Both the position numbers and the translations under genes were made by a program. Of a stretch of DNA of 64,000 nucleotides, positions 44,740 to 54,244 are shown piece after piece (the stretch's first letter is position 1; the number at the start of each line of letters is the position of its first letter). The DNA is taken from assembly GCA_004563275.1 (NCBI GenBank), contig SFSZ01000001.1, positions 1 to 64,000 of the forward strand, in the 5' to 3' direction. This stretch comes from a bacterium. GTDB lineage: Bacteria; Bacillota_I; Bacilli_A; RF39; UBA660. Under the pieces are notes generated by a model. The model saw nothing but the letters and a program-made list of their open reading frames with translations. It ran no database searches and had not been told where the DNA came from.

Positions 44740-46444
44740 AGCTTACTACGAATGGATCAGTTTTTGTTCCATTTCCTGTAACTCTAGTTGAAGATAATAA
44801 AGCAATTACTGGTCTTAAATAATGGGATGTGGTTACTGATTCATAATAAATATTAGGATTACTTGTAACAATAAATTCCTTATATGGTGATGCATCAGCA
44901 GCCGGTGTCATAGTCCAGTAGGCATTTGATCCGGTGTTTTCCGTTAAAAAGACACTTGAATTTCCAGCAGTTTGACTGCTTATATATCCGGCAAATGCTA
45001 ACTCATCTGCATTTAATAAGCCTATTTTATATGATTTGGAACCAAGTCCATTTTTTCCTCTTAATTTGCCATTACCAGTTACTGTATCTGTTGCTGTATA
45101 TTTTCCTGTTGTTGAATTAGTTTGAGGTACTGGGCAAGTTAATGTAGGTGCATTAGTTATTCGAGTTATTGCTGCTTGGCCGTTATTTGTTATATCACTA
45201 CAGTATAGAGTGTCAGCTATTTTTTCATTATATTGTCTTAGATAATTATCATAAAAAGTTTTTAAGTTTGTTAAAGCAACACTATCTTTCGTACTAAGTG
45301 TTAAAACAGCTGTATTTGCTGAAAGTCCATACATAAAACCTGAATAACCTCTTGATGTATTAAGACTATTAAAAGCTACTTTATTGTATGTAGTTGTTGT
45401 TCCACTTTTCTTATAAGCAAAAGCCCCCAAATCGTTTGTTACGTTACAAGGATTGCTAGTATTTGCAGCATTGCCGTTATGAAGTACGATTTTAATGTCA
45501 CCATTACCAGTTACTCTTAAAATTCTCCAGCACATATTGGCAAACTCAACATAATTATTATTAATATTTCCACGATAATAATAACTTGTTCCATAATCAT
45601 CTGGAGATGTTCTTACTCCTTCATTTGCTGTAGCATTAGCTTTTCCAGGTGTGGTTTTTGTTGATGCACCATCTGCTGTGTAAGATGTTCTAATTTTATA
45701 TAATAGTGTTCCACTTGGAGCATTAGCATAAGAATATTTAGTAGTAAAATACGTAGTACATTTAGTATCTCCTGATGTTATATCATAAATGTTTGCTATC
45801 CATTTACTTCCATTCCAAGTAGCATTTCCCCAAGCAGTACTATTATCATCATTAACACCAACTGTTCTGCATATTACTTCTGCATTATATGAACTTGATG
45901 TAGGATATGATGAAGATAATACTCCATCGATATAAGCTGCTAATAAATTATCTCCTTCATCATATTTATTAGCAATTAAAGTATCATTATTCTTTTTTGA
46001 TTTAAGATTTATCTTTAAATAATAATCTTTATTACTTTGATTATTAATAAATACTCTTATATATTTTTCTTCATTTTGATTGATTGTTCCCTTAGGTTTA
46101 TCGGCTGTTTTAGAAGAATATTCTACTTTAACATTATTATCTTTTACTTCTTTAGTGCATGTTTCAGTTGAACACAAAGTGTAAGATAATTCATAATTTT
46201 TTGTTTCTTCGTTTAAAGATGTTAGAGTTATGTTAGTTAGATTTTGAGTTTTTTTAGATACTTTTATAATATTAGAATTATTATTGTTAATAGCTAATTT
46301 ATAATAAGAATTATCTGCTTTAACATTAGCTTCTTTTCTATTTAGATATTTACTATATTTTGTTAAGATTAAACAGAATCCTGTTAACACTAACATAGTC
46401 ACTACAAAATACATAAAAATTTTATTATTATTTGGATGTTTCAT
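44738..46444 (-). CDS. Surface protein, family member 2
   Basis: 568 residues. An N-terminal transmembrane helix (about 10-28, MYFVVTMLVLTGFCLIL) anchors a beta-rich extracytoplasmic body. The second half repeats the family domain: YYYRGNINNNYVEFANMCWRILRVTGNGDIKIVL, a YWTMTPAADASPYKEF region, and the ending YLRPVIALLSSTRVTGNGTKTDPFVV. The same ending occurs at 34188 and 54237 and, in short form, in the gene at 13459. Cys-pairs in the body suggest disulfides. Function unknown; probable surface lectin or adhesin-like protein. Confidence 0.7.
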   Translation of the reverse strand: MKHPNNNKIFMYFVVTMLVLTGFCLILTKYSKYLNRKEANVKADNSYYKLAINNNNSNIIKVSKKTQNLTNITLTSLNEETKNYELSYTLCSTETCTKEVKDNNVKVEYSSKTADKPKGTINQNEEKYIRVFINNQSNKDYYLKINLKSKKNNDTLIANKYDEGDNLLAAYIDGVLSSSYPTSSSYNAEVICRTVGVNDDNSTAWGNATWNGSKWIANIYDITSGDTKCTTYFTTKYSYANAPSGTLLYKIRTSYTADGASTKTTPGKANATANEGVRTSPDDYGTSYYYRGNINNNYVEFANMCWRILRVTGNGDIKIVLHNGNAANTSNPCNVTNDLGAFAYKKSGTTTTYNKVAFNSLNTSRGYSGFMYGLSANTAVLTLSTKDSVALTNLKTFYDNYLRQYNEKIADTLYCSDITNNGQAAITRITNAPTLTCPVPQTNSTTGKYTATDTVTGNGKLRGKNGLGSKSYKIGLLNADELAFAGYISSQTAGNSSVFLTENTGSNAYWTMTPAADASPYKEFIVTSNPNIYYESVTTSHYLRPVIALLSSTRVTGNGTKTDPFVVS

Positions 46445-46501
46445 ATAGCCACCTACTCTATATAAAATTATAACTTACTTAAGTTTTTTTTACAAGAAAA
46501 A

Positions 46502-46523
46502 AAATCTATCTTACGATAGATTT
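46502..46523 (-). terminator. Intrinsic terminator after efp
   Basis: AAATCTATC/GATAGATTT stem with loop TTAC. On the minus strand it is followed by a long T-run. Confidence 0.88.
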
Positions 46524-46525
46524 AA

Positions 46526-47086
46526 TTAAGCTCTTGAAGCATATTTGCCATCTTTAGTAGTTACTACAATTGTTTCTCCTTGAGAAATAAACATTGGAAC
46601 CTTAATAACGTATCCAGTTTCAATTGTAGCATCTTTTTGAGCATTATTGGTTGTATTACCTTTAACAGCGTCTGTTGTTTCAATAACTTGATATTCAACT
46701 TTTTCTGGTAAATTAATACCTAAAATGTCTCCTTCATACATAGGAATTTCAATTTCTAAACCTTCTTTTAAGAATTTAGCATTATCACCAATAATAGATT
46801 CAGAAACTTCCATTTGTGAATAGTCGTTAGTATTCATAAAGACATAGTCATTTCCTTGTTTGTATAAATATTGCATGTGTAGTTTATCTACATGAGCTTT
46901 TTCTAATTTTAAGTTTGTATTAAATGTATCTTCAATAGTAGATCCAGTTCTTAAATCACGATATTTAATTCTAACAAAAGCAGGACCTTTTCCTGGTTTA
47001 ACATGTTGGAATTCAATTACCATAACTAATTTACCATCTAAAATTAAAGTCATACCATTTTTAATATCATTAATATTTACGTTCAT
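46526..47086 (-). CDS. efp: Elongation factor P
   Basis: 186 residues. Three beta-barrel domains: KOW-like N-terminal with the modification loop HVKPGKGPAFVRIKYR (Lys at the tip), the middle OB domain and the C-terminal OB domain ending in VPMFISQGETIVVTTKDGKYASRA. It relieves stalling at proline runs. Downstream of rpmG with a 16-base gap. Confidence 0.97.
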   Translation of the reverse strand: MNVNINDIKNGMTLILDGKLVMVIEFQHVKPGKGPAFVRIKYRDLRTGSTIEDTFNTNLKLEKAHVDKLHMQYLYKQGNDYVFMNTNDYSQMEVSESIIGDNAKFLKEGLEIEIPMYEGDILGINLPEKVEYQVIETTDAVKGNTTNNAQKDATIETGYVIKVPMFISQGETIVVTTKDGKYASRA

Positions 47087-47101
47087 TTATATTCTCCTTA
47101 A

Positions 47102-47269
47102 CTATTTACTTTCTTTAAATACTTGGACTTTACGACAATTATCACAGAATTTTTTGATTTCTAACTTGTCTGGAGTGTTAGCTTTATTTTTTTCAGATGG
47201 TCTAGCATAATGACCACATACAGTACATTTTAATTCAATTCTTTCACGATTTTCATTTTTCTTAGCCAT
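47102..47269 (-). CDS. rpmG: 50S ribosomal protein L33
   Basis: 55 residues from ATG 47267-47269 (MAKKNENRERIELKCTVC), chosen for a strong AAAGGAGG ribosome site; a longer in-frame start would add eight. It contains two CxxC pairs (CTVC and CDNC), a zinc-binding L33 of the Cys+ type. Confidence 0.94.
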   Translation of the reverse strand: MAKKNENRERIELKCTVCGHYARPSEKNKANTPDKLEIKKFCDNCRKVQVFKESK

Positions 47270-47331
47270 TTCAATTCCTCCTTTTTTGAACATTAGTATT
47301 ATAACATAAAAAAATAAATTATATCAACTAA

Positions 47332-47358
47332 AAACGTATTTTAAGCAAAAATACGTTT
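47332..47358 (-). terminator. Intrinsic terminator after penicillin-binding protein gene
   Basis: AAACGTATTTT/AAAATACGTTT stem. On the minus strand it is followed by a T-tract. It covers the stop codon of the gene ending at 47357. Confidence 0.8.
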
Positions 47359-49282
47359 ATTTAAAGTAATTATTATAAACTAAATCACTTACTCTTCTCA
47401 TTACTTTAGCATTGATAGGATATTTATAGTTACTTATTTTGTTTTGATATTTAATATTGGGGCTTACCATAATAATAGAAAATTTAGGGTTATCATAGGG
47501 AGCATACATGACATACGATGTATTTATTGTTCTTAAGTCAATATAACCATCGTTATTGGTATCTAGATAACTTTCAGCGGTTCCAGTTTTACCAGCACTT
47601 ATAAATTTATGGGTTGTATATGAATAACCGGTACCGTTTTTATTTACAGCTTTTAAGCCTTCTCTAATTCTTTGTAAATATTTTTCTTCAATAATGGGTT
47701 TATTTAAAACTTTATTATTTTTTTCATAATAAATACTTCCATCATTATTTAAAACATATTTTAAAAGGGATATTTCGGTTCTTTTGTTAGTAGCAATAGT
47801 ATTTATATATTGGGATAAACTTATTGGTGTATAGGTGTCATATTGGCCAATAGACATATTAAGTAATAAGTCATCTGAGATAGTACTGCCTTTAATGCCG
47901 GTTGATTCATTGGATAGATCAATACCGGTTTTAGTGCCTAGACCATATGAAGATAAGACTTCACGGTACTTATTAAAATCATCTTTAGTAGCATTTATTT
48001 TAATATTAGATTTATATTTATTACCAGTTAATCCGATAGCAATTAGGTACTGAAAATAATTACTACTCATACGAAGAGCTTCTATATCATTTAAATAACC
48101 TAGGGTTTTCCAGGAACATTTAGGTTTTTGATTTTTTAGAGTTACACAACTATCTTTAACTTTAGTATTTTCATTAATAATATTATAATTATAACCAACT
48201 GAGATAGTGGCTCCTTTAACAGCACTACCAATGGTAAATGATGATAAGACGTTATTATAAGATACATCAGAGAAGTTATTGTTTTTATCAATTTTTTGAC
48301 CGATTAGAGAAATTATTTCACCAGTATTAGGGTTACTTACGATTAGATAAGATGAATCATAATATTTAGTATTAAATTCTTTTTTAGCTTTAAGCATTTC
48401 TTCTTGCATGATATTTTCAATATTATTTTGAAGATTAATATCAATACTTAATACGATATCTTTACCCTTCTCTGGTTCTTTTATTAAAGTTAAATGATTA
48501 TTTTTAAGGAGATATTTAGCTTTAGTTCCTTTTAAATAATCATCATAGATGTATTCTAGATTATTAATACCTACTCGGTCATTTAGAGCATATCCTTTTT
48601 TTAGATAATATTCTTTTAGTTCACTTGGAAGACCCTGACTATAACTTGAGACACTACCAAAGATACTTCTTAAAGTGTCTTTATAAGGATAATATCTTTC
48701 CCAAGTAATATCAGTTCTGATCCCTTCTAGATTTAATTTATTTATTTTAATGTATTCTTCATCAGTTAGATTGGTTTTAATTATTTTATCTTCATAAGAG
48801 TATCCTTTGTTTAATAAGTAAAAGACATAAGCTTCCTTAGGGTTTATTTGGGATAATTCTTCTTTAGTAATTAGATTTAATCTTTCGTTAAGCAAGTCTT
48901 TACTAGTTATTTTACGTTCATTATATTTGGTTAAAAGTTCTTGAGGGGTTTTAGAATTTATTTCTGTTTTATGATTTAGATAGTAATAATATCTTAAGTT
49001 ATAATCAGTGTTATTTGGGCTAATTTCAAGAACTTCAGAAAGTTTTTTAGATATATTAAGGCAGTCATTAGTACTTAGATTTAATTTTCGAAAGATTAAG
49101 GATTTTACACCAATATTATCTACTAAGATATTACCGTTAATATCTAAAATACGTCCTCTTGGAGCAGTTAATCCTTCAATGTAGGTATCTTTAACTATCT
49201 GTTTATTTTGCATAATATAGAAGACTCTGATAAAAATAATTGAATATATTAATAATATTATATAAAGTACATTCTTTTTCAT
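47357..49282 (-). CDS. Class B penicillin-binding protein (transpeptidase)
   Basis: 641 residues. A short cytoplasmic tail and membrane helix (4-22) are followed by the pedestal domain beginning TAPRGRILDINGNILVDN. The transpeptidase has GSAVKG (SxxK, catalytic Ser about 353), SSN and KTGTAES motifs. It cross-links peptidoglycan and fits as partner of the SEDS protein at 38902. Assignment to PBP2, FtsI or SpoVD is not possible from the motifs; no PASTA repeats are seen. Confidence 0.9.
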   Translation of the reverse strand: MKKNVLYIILLIYSIIFIRVFYIMQNKQIVKDTYIEGLTAPRGRILDINGNILVDNIGVKSLIFRKLNLSTNDCLNISKKLSEVLEISPNNTDYNLRYYYYLNHKTEINSKTPQELLTKYNERKITSKDLLNERLNLITKEELSQINPKEAYVFYLLNKGYSYEDKIIKTNLTDEEYIKINKLNLEGIRTDITWERYYPYKDTLRSIFGSVSSYSQGLPSELKEYYLKKGYALNDRVGINNLEYIYDDYLKGTKAKYLLKNNHLTLIKEPEKGKDIVLSIDINLQNNIENIMQEEMLKAKKEFNTKYYDSSYLIVSNPNTGEIISLIGQKIDKNNNFSDVSYNNVLSSFTIGSAVKGATISVGYNYNIINENTKVKDSCVTLKNQKPKCSWKTLGYLNDIEALRMSSNYFQYLIAIGLTGNKYKSNIKINATKDDFNKYREVLSSYGLGTKTGIDLSNESTGIKGSTISDDLLLNMSIGQYDTYTPISLSQYINTIATNKRTEISLLKYVLNNDGSIYYEKNNKVLNKPIIEEKYLQRIREGLKAVNKNGTGYSYTTHKFISAGKTGTAESYLDTNNDGYIDLRTINTSYVMYAPYDNPKFSIIMVSPNIKYQNKISNYKYPINAKVMRRVSDLVYNNYFK

Positions 49283-49338
49283 ATTATTATTTTGGTCATA
49301 TTTTAATAAATATACATATAATAAATATAGGTGATTAT

Positions 49339-49584
49339 GTGAATATTATTGACTTATATATAAGTAATTTAAGAAAAGATGATATTATTTTATTTGGAGA
49401 AAAGAATGGGATTAGATTAAATAATCATGAACTTGATTTTACTTATAATTTTATTAAAAATAATTATAAAGAGGTTTTAAGAAATAAAGATAGTTTTGAT
49501 TTTAGTAAATATAAAAAAGAGTTTTCCGAAGAAAACTATTTAAAGATTGAAGGTTTAATTAGAAAGTATATTAGTTATTTATAA
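49339..49584 (+). CDS. DUF2624-like small protein
   Basis: 82 residues from GTG 49339 with an AGGTGAT ribosome site four bases upstream. A longer upstream ATG at 49240 overlaps the penicillin-binding protein gene and has none. Sequence IIDLYISNLRKDDIILFGEKNGIRLNNHELDF resembles the YqfT/DUF2624 family, whose B. subtilis gene adjoins nfo (yqfS), exactly as here. Helical, soluble, function unknown. Overlaps the 3' end of nfo by 14 bases. Confidence 0.6.
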   Translation: MNIIDLYISNLRKDDIILFGEKNGIRLNNHELDFTYNFIKNNYKEVLRNKDSFDFSKYKKEFSEENYLKIEGLIRKYISYL

Positions 49585-50446
49585 TATCGTTTATTAAGTT
49601 AGGATTAAATATACCTGACTTAATCATTTTAATTTCTTCTTTATATGGGGCTTTGTCATTAACATAAGGTGTTTCTAAAATTTTAGGAACATCTTTTAAT
49701 TTAGGATTATTTATAATATTTATTAGGGTATCAAAACCTATTGTACCAAAGCCGATATTTTCATGACGATCTTTATGTGATGTGATATCATTTTTAGAAT
49801 CATTTATATGAATACATTTTATTTTATTAATACCGATATGTTTATCAAATATATCTAGGTATTCATCAAATTTAGTTAGATCAATTCCTGAATCATTTAG
49901 ATGACAGGTATCTAGACATACTCCTACTTTATCTTTAAGATTAATACCTTTAAGAATATAGTCTATTTCTTCCATTTTAGAGCCTATTTCAGTACCTTTG
50001 CCTGCCATTGTTTCAAGTAGAATCATTGTAGTGTCATTAGGCTTTAAAATATCATTTAAAGCATCAATAATATTAGTTATAGCTGTTAAGGGTTCTTGTC
50101 CTACTGCTGAACCCGGATGTAAGACTAAATATTTAACATTTAATAGTTCACAACGATCTAATTCATTTCTTAAGAATTCTTTACTAAAACGATATTTTGA
50201 TTCATCTATACGATTAGCTAGATTAACAATGTATGGAGCGTGACAAATAACATTTTCTAAAGCAATATTATTTTCTTTCATTAAGTTATATGCTTCTAAA
50301 GTATACATATCATTAATAGCACTTCTTTTAGTATTTTGAGGAGCTCCTGTATAAAACATAAATGTATTAGCACCATAAGTAATAGCTTCTTTGACGCTTG
50401 CTAGTAATTGTTCATTATTAAATTTAACATGACTTCCGATTATCAT
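49571..50446 (-). CDS. nfo: Endonuclease IV
   Basis: 291 residues from ATG 50444-50446 (MIIGSHVKFNNEQ) with AGGTGAT upstream; an earlier GTG adds three residues. A TIM-barrel AP endonuclease with zinc ligands in LVLHPGSAVG, ILLETMAGKGTEIG, CLDTCHLNDSGID and HINDSKN. It incises abasic sites in base excision repair. Confidence 0.95.
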   Translation of the reverse strand: MIIGSHVKFNNEQLLASVKEAITYGANTFMFYTGAPQNTKRSAINDMYTLEAYNLMKENNIALENVICHAPYIVNLANRIDESKYRFSKEFLRNELDRCELLNVKYLVLHPGSAVGQEPLTAITNIIDALNDILKPNDTTMILLETMAGKGTEIGSKMEEIDYILKGINLKDKVGVCLDTCHLNDSGIDLTKFDEYLDIFDKHIGINKIKCIHINDSKNDITSHKDRHENIGFGTIGFDTLINIINNPKLKDVPKILETPYVNDKAPYKEEIKMIKSGIFNPNLINDIINN

Positions 50447-50477
50447 TTTTATCACCTAGTAAATTATAGCATAAAAA

Positions 50478-50500
50478 AATTAAAGTTTAAAACTTTAATT
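50478..50500 (-). terminator. Intrinsic terminator after pilin gene
   Basis: AATTAAAGTT/AACTTTAATT stem with a three-base loop. On the minus strand it is followed by a T-run. Confidence 0.75.
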
Positions 50501-50504
50501 TTTA

Positions 50505-50981
50505 TTAAGATAATTTGGCGTCAATAGCAGTTTTTCCTGTATCCCAATCTTTGTCTGTGGAATTTAAAAATTTGTTACTGGTACATACCGGAGGTAATGT
50601 TGCACCAGAACAATTAGCTTTTTTCCAAGATTCTAAATCATCATAACTAGCTCCTTTAGCCATATAATCTGTATTATAGAAGTATACTGTATATGTATTT
50701 GTACTGCTATCATAAGATACATATCCTTTGTATTGTCCTGATGATGCTACTAATTCTTTGAATTTATATACAGGTTGAGCAGATTTTCCATCTAAAGCAT
50801 CTCCTTGAACTTTACTCATAGCTGCATTAAGCATTTTTTGTCCATACATAGCGAATGAACTTTTCTTTGCTGAGTTCATACTATCAATAACTGTTGGAAT
50901 AGCAATAACCATAATAACAGCTAAAACAACGATAACTGCAAGTAATTCAACTAATGTAAAACCTTTCTTATTTAATTTCAT
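50505..50981 (-). CDS. Type IV pilin/ComGC-like major pilin
   Basis: 158 residues. Leader MKLNKKGFTLVELLAVIVVL is a textbook class III prepilin signal (KKG, Phe at +1, Glu5). A long N-terminal helix (8-40), then AKKSSFAMYGQKMLNAAMSKVQ and a soluble globular part. Cys residues near the end (CSGATLPPVC) probably form a D-loop. ComGC-like, but competence genes comGA/GB are not in the window. Confidence 0.85.
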   Translation of the reverse strand: MKLNKKGFTLVELLAVIVVLAVIMVIAIPTVIDSMNSAKKSSFAMYGQKMLNAAMSKVQGDALDGKSAQPVYKFKELVASSGQYKGYVSYDSSTNTYTVYFYNTDYMAKGASYDDLESWKKANCSGATLPPVCTSNKFLNSTDKDWDTGKTAIDAKLS

Positions 50982-51042
50982 TTATTATCCCTACTTTCTA
51001 TAATTAAATTATAGTAAATAGAAATTTATTTGTCAATTAAAT

Positions 51043-51264
51043 TTATTTTAAAATTTTTAAAATTGTATTAACTGTATCAATGGTTTCTAAAAAGGAATTA
51101 GCTTTGGCAACTTTTTCATTTCTTTTGTTTTTTTTAAAACTACTATAGAATTCTTTATAGTTTAAAACGTTACGATTTAATTCTTTATACCAGTAGGAGT
51201 TTTGGTGAAGAAATTCTTTTTGTTTAGGGTCGTTATTTATTTTAATTTGAATCTCTGGTCTCAT
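51043..51264 (-). CDS. ylbE: YlbE-like protein
   Basis: 73 residues. The pattern RPEIQIKINNDPKQKEFLHQN-SYWYKELNRN matches the YlbE-like family. It starts exactly after the YlbD-like gene. In Bacillus ylbD and ylbE are adjacent in the same order. Function unknown. Confidence 0.7.
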   Translation of the reverse strand: MRPEIQIKINNDPKQKEFLHQNSYWYKELNRNVLNYKEFYSSFKKNKRNEKVAKANSFLETIDTVNTILKILK

Positions 51265-51627
51265 TTAGTCTCCAAAGAATTTAGTAATTGGTCTTGGGGT
51301 TTTAGGAACACTTGTTGGGATGTTAGGTGTTTTGGAAGTACTAGTTAATTCTTGGATGACATTTATGGCTTTTTGGGCATTATTTATATATTTTTGGACG
51401 TTATCCATATTAATGTTTTTAACTAGACTTGTTAATTCTTGAAGGGGTAATGTTCTTTTATCATCTGAAGTATCAGGCTCTTTAAATTTTGACCAAGCAC
51501 TTTCTTCCTCACCATACATATCATAGATTTCATAAAAGTCTTGCCAGGTATTCTTCTTATCTCTTACAAAGTTAATTAATTCAGGATGTTTACTGACAAA
51601 TGATTTGAATTCTTCTTTTTTACTCAT
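51265..51627 (-). CDS. ylbD: YlbD-like putative coat protein
   Basis: 120 residues. N-terminus SKKEEFKSFVSKHPELINFVRD and WQDFYEIYDMYGEEESAW is the YlbD coat-protein pattern. A Pro/Thr-rich C-terminal tail (TSKTPNIPTSVPKTPRPITK) follows. Supports retention of spore-coat genes. Upstream is the parC terminator. Confidence 0.75.
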   Translation of the reverse strand: MSKKEEFKSFVSKHPELINFVRDKKNTWQDFYEIYDMYGEEESAWSKFKEPDTSDDKRTLPLQELTSLVKNINMDNVQKYINNAQKAINVIQELTSTSKTPNIPTSVPKTPRPITKFFGD

Positions 51628-51631
51628 ATAA

Positions 51632-51669
51632 AAACCACCTATTTAATTATATTTAAATAAGCGGTTTTT
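51632..51669 (-). terminator. Intrinsic terminator after parC
   Basis: AAAACC and TATTTAA pairing with TTAAATA and GGTTTT around an A/T loop; interrupted stem. On the minus strand it is followed by a short T-run. Confidence 0.65.
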
Positions 51670-51673
51670 TAGA

Positions 51674-54166
51674 CTATAGTTTAAAATCATCAATAAAGTC
51701 ATCAATAGTTAATTCTTTAGTTGATTCTTCTTTTAATTTAGGAAGCTCAATTTCTTTGTCTTCAATTAATTTTAATTCTTTAGAGATAAATGCTTTAGTT
51801 AATTTTTGTTTAGTTATAACACTTCCAGTTGAAGCTAAATCATTTATTGGAATTTCACTATTTTTTAAAGTAATGATGTCATTATTACATTTAATACCGA
51901 TTGTATCTTTAGAGTTTGTGATAAAGGCACTTAATAATTCATAGTTAGTAGTTTTTACTTTCTTAATTAGAGTTGTACCTCTTTTAGCTCTTGATAAGGT
52001 ATTTAAATCTTTCAATTTGATTCTCTTAGCGGTTCCTTGATTAGTGAAAACATCGATATATTCATCTTCATCATAATATGTTACACCACTAATTACTTCA
52101 TCATCTTTTAAGTTAATTCCTTTGACACCTGAAGTTTTAGGTCCACTTACAGGAATTTCTGATGATTTATAATTTAAATAATATCCGGTTTTAGTAATAA
52201 TTAAGACGTTTGGTTTAGTGATTGTAACGTTTACTACTTCATCATCACCTTTTAATTTAATAGCAGTATATGATTTGTTATAACGGCTTACAATCATATC
52301 ATTTAATGGAGTTTGTTTAACCATACCATTTTTAGTAAAGAATGTAATGGTTGGATTAGAGATACTTTCATTAATAACGTAAACGTTTACGACTTTATCA
52401 TCAGGATTCATCGTAACTATGTTACTGATATGTTTACCTAAATCTTTCCATTTGCATGCTGGTATTTCATGAATTGGAATATATAAGTAATTACCTAAAC
52501 TTGTAAAGATACATAGTTTGTTTAAAGTATTGGTTTGCATGTAACCAACAACGTAGTCTCCTGGTTTAAGAGCAGTTTCTCCATCGTTTGAATTATGTGA
52601 CTTTAATGATACTCTCTTTAGGTAACCATCATTAGTTAAAATAAGAATAACATCTTCTTTATTAATAAGTTCTTTTTCATCTATTTTTAAGTCACTAACT
52701 TCTGCTTTAATTTCAGTTTTTCTAGGAACTCCATATTCTTTTTTGATACGACGTAATTCTTCTTTAATAACCGCTTTTAGTTTTGATTCATCATTTAAAA
52801 TAGCTTGTAAGTTTTCAATGATTTTCTTTAGATTTTCTAATTTTTCCATTAGAACTGTTACATCAGTGTTAGTTAATCTATAAAGTTGTAACATAACAAT
52901 TGCTGTTGCTTGATCTTCAGTAAAGTCCCATTTTTTGACTAGGTTTTGAATAGCGTCTTGTTTATTTTTACTACCTCTAATAACGGCAATTACTTCATCT
53001 AAAATTGAGATGGCTTTAACTAGGCCTTCGGTTATATGCATTTCTTTTTGAGCAAAGTCTAAATCAAATTTAGTTCTTTTTGTTATGACGTCTTTTTGAT
53101 GATCAATGTAAGCGTCAATTATGGGGATAATTCCAAGTAAACGTGGTCTTCTTTGATCAATACATACCATATTATAGTTATATGTAGTTTGAAGATCAGT
53201 ATTTTTTAGGAGATATTTTAAGATTAAATCTTTGTCTACTCCTGGTTTTAAATCTATAACTATTCTGATAGCTGATTCTTTATCTGATTCATCTCTTACT
53301 TCTGCAATACCATCTATTTTCTTTTCATATTTAACGTCATCAATTTTTTTAACTAGTAATTGTTTATTTACGTCGAAAGGAATTTCCGTAATGACAATTT
53401 GTTCTTTGCCTTTATTTTTTTGAAATTCACATTTTGAGGAAACAATTAATCTTCCTTTACCGGTTTTAAAGGCTTGTTTAATTCCATCTAAACCTTCAAT
53501 GATACCACCCGTTGGAAAATCTGGGCCTTTAATAATTTCATAGATTGAATCTTCATGACAATTAGGACTATCTATTCTTTTGATAACGGCATCACATACT
53601 TCGATTAAGTTATGTGGAGGGATGTTAGTTGCGTAACCGGCGGAAATACCGTTAGTTCCATTTACTAAAAGATTAGGAAATTTAGCTGGTAAAACAGTTG
53701 GTTCAAATAAGGTATCTGAATAGTTTGGAGCCATATTAACTGTATCTTTATCGATGTCTTTTAATAGTTCTTCACTAATTTTTGATAAACGACATTCAGT
53801 ATAACGATAAGCTGCTGGTGGATCTCCATCGATTGAACCATTGTTACCATCTACCTCAACTAAGGTATGGTTTTGTTTCCAGTTTTGACTCATACGGATT
53901 AAAGCTTCATAAACTGAAGAATCACCATGAGGATGATATTTACCTAATACGTTACCAACGGCATTAGCACATTTTTTGAATTGTTTATCATAAGTGTTTT
54001 TATCTTTATACATAGCCCATAAGATACGTCTTTGAACTGGTTTTAAACCATCTCTTACGTCAGGGATTGCGCGATCTTGAATTATATATTTTGAATAACG
54101 GGCAAAGCGGGAACCCATAATTTCTTCTAAGCTATATTCATGTATTCTCTTAAGTACGTCTTCCAC
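51674..54166 (-). CDS. parC: DNA topoisomerase IV subunit A
   Basis: 830 residues. The DNA cleavage/rejoining domain has DGLKPVQRRILWAMY, KYHPHGDSSVY and the active-site Tyr122 in AAYRYTE. A beta-propeller C-terminal domain follows, without a clear GyrA box (QRRGGKG), which supports ParC over GyrA. Decatenates daughter chromosomes. parE is not in the window. Confidence 0.9.
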   Translation of the reverse strand: MEDVLKRIHEYSLEEIMGSRFARYSKYIIQDRAIPDVRDGLKPVQRRILWAMYKDKNTYDKQFKKCANAVGNVLGKYHPHGDSSVYEALIRMSQNWKQNHTLVEVDGNNGSIDGDPPAAYRYTECRLSKISEELLKDIDKDTVNMAPNYSDTLFEPTVLPAKFPNLLVNGTNGISAGYATNIPPHNLIEVCDAVIKRIDSPNCHEDSIYEIIKGPDFPTGGIIEGLDGIKQAFKTGKGRLIVSSKCEFQKNKGKEQIVITEIPFDVNKQLLVKKIDDVKYEKKIDGIAEVRDESDKESAIRIVIDLKPGVDKDLILKYLLKNTDLQTTYNYNMVCIDQRRPRLLGIIPIIDAYIDHQKDVITKRTKFDLDFAQKEMHITEGLVKAISILDEVIAVIRGSKNKQDAIQNLVKKWDFTEDQATAIVMLQLYRLTNTDVTVLMEKLENLKKIIENLQAILNDESKLKAVIKEELRRIKKEYGVPRKTEIKAEVSDLKIDEKELINKEDVILILTNDGYLKRVSLKSHNSNDGETALKPGDYVVGYMQTNTLNKLCIFTSLGNYLYIPIHEIPACKWKDLGKHISNIVTMNPDDKVVNVYVINESISNPTITFFTKNGMVKQTPLNDMIVSRYNKSYTAIKLKGDDEVVNVTITKPNVLIITKTGYYLNYKSSEIPVSGPKTSGVKGINLKDDEVISGVTYYDEDEYIDVFTNQGTAKRIKLKDLNTLSRAKRGTTLIKKVKTTNYELLSAFITNSKDTIGIKCNNDIITLKNSEIPINDLASTGSVITKQKLTKAFISKELKLIEDKEIELPKLKEESTKELTIDDFIDDFKL

Positions 54167-54222
54167 TTTCTATCACCTATGTCTGATTATAACATAAAAT
54201 CTAGGATTTTCCCAATAAAAAA

Positions 54223-54244
54223 GAGTATAAAATTAATTATACTC
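54223..54244 (-). terminator. Intrinsic terminator after surface protein 3
   Basis: GAGTATAA/TTATACTC stem with a six-base loop. On the minus strand it is followed by TTTTTT. Confidence 0.82.

Noticed and set aside
51674..54166. gyrA
   Set aside because: No GyrA box and a ParC-like C-terminal region; called parC.
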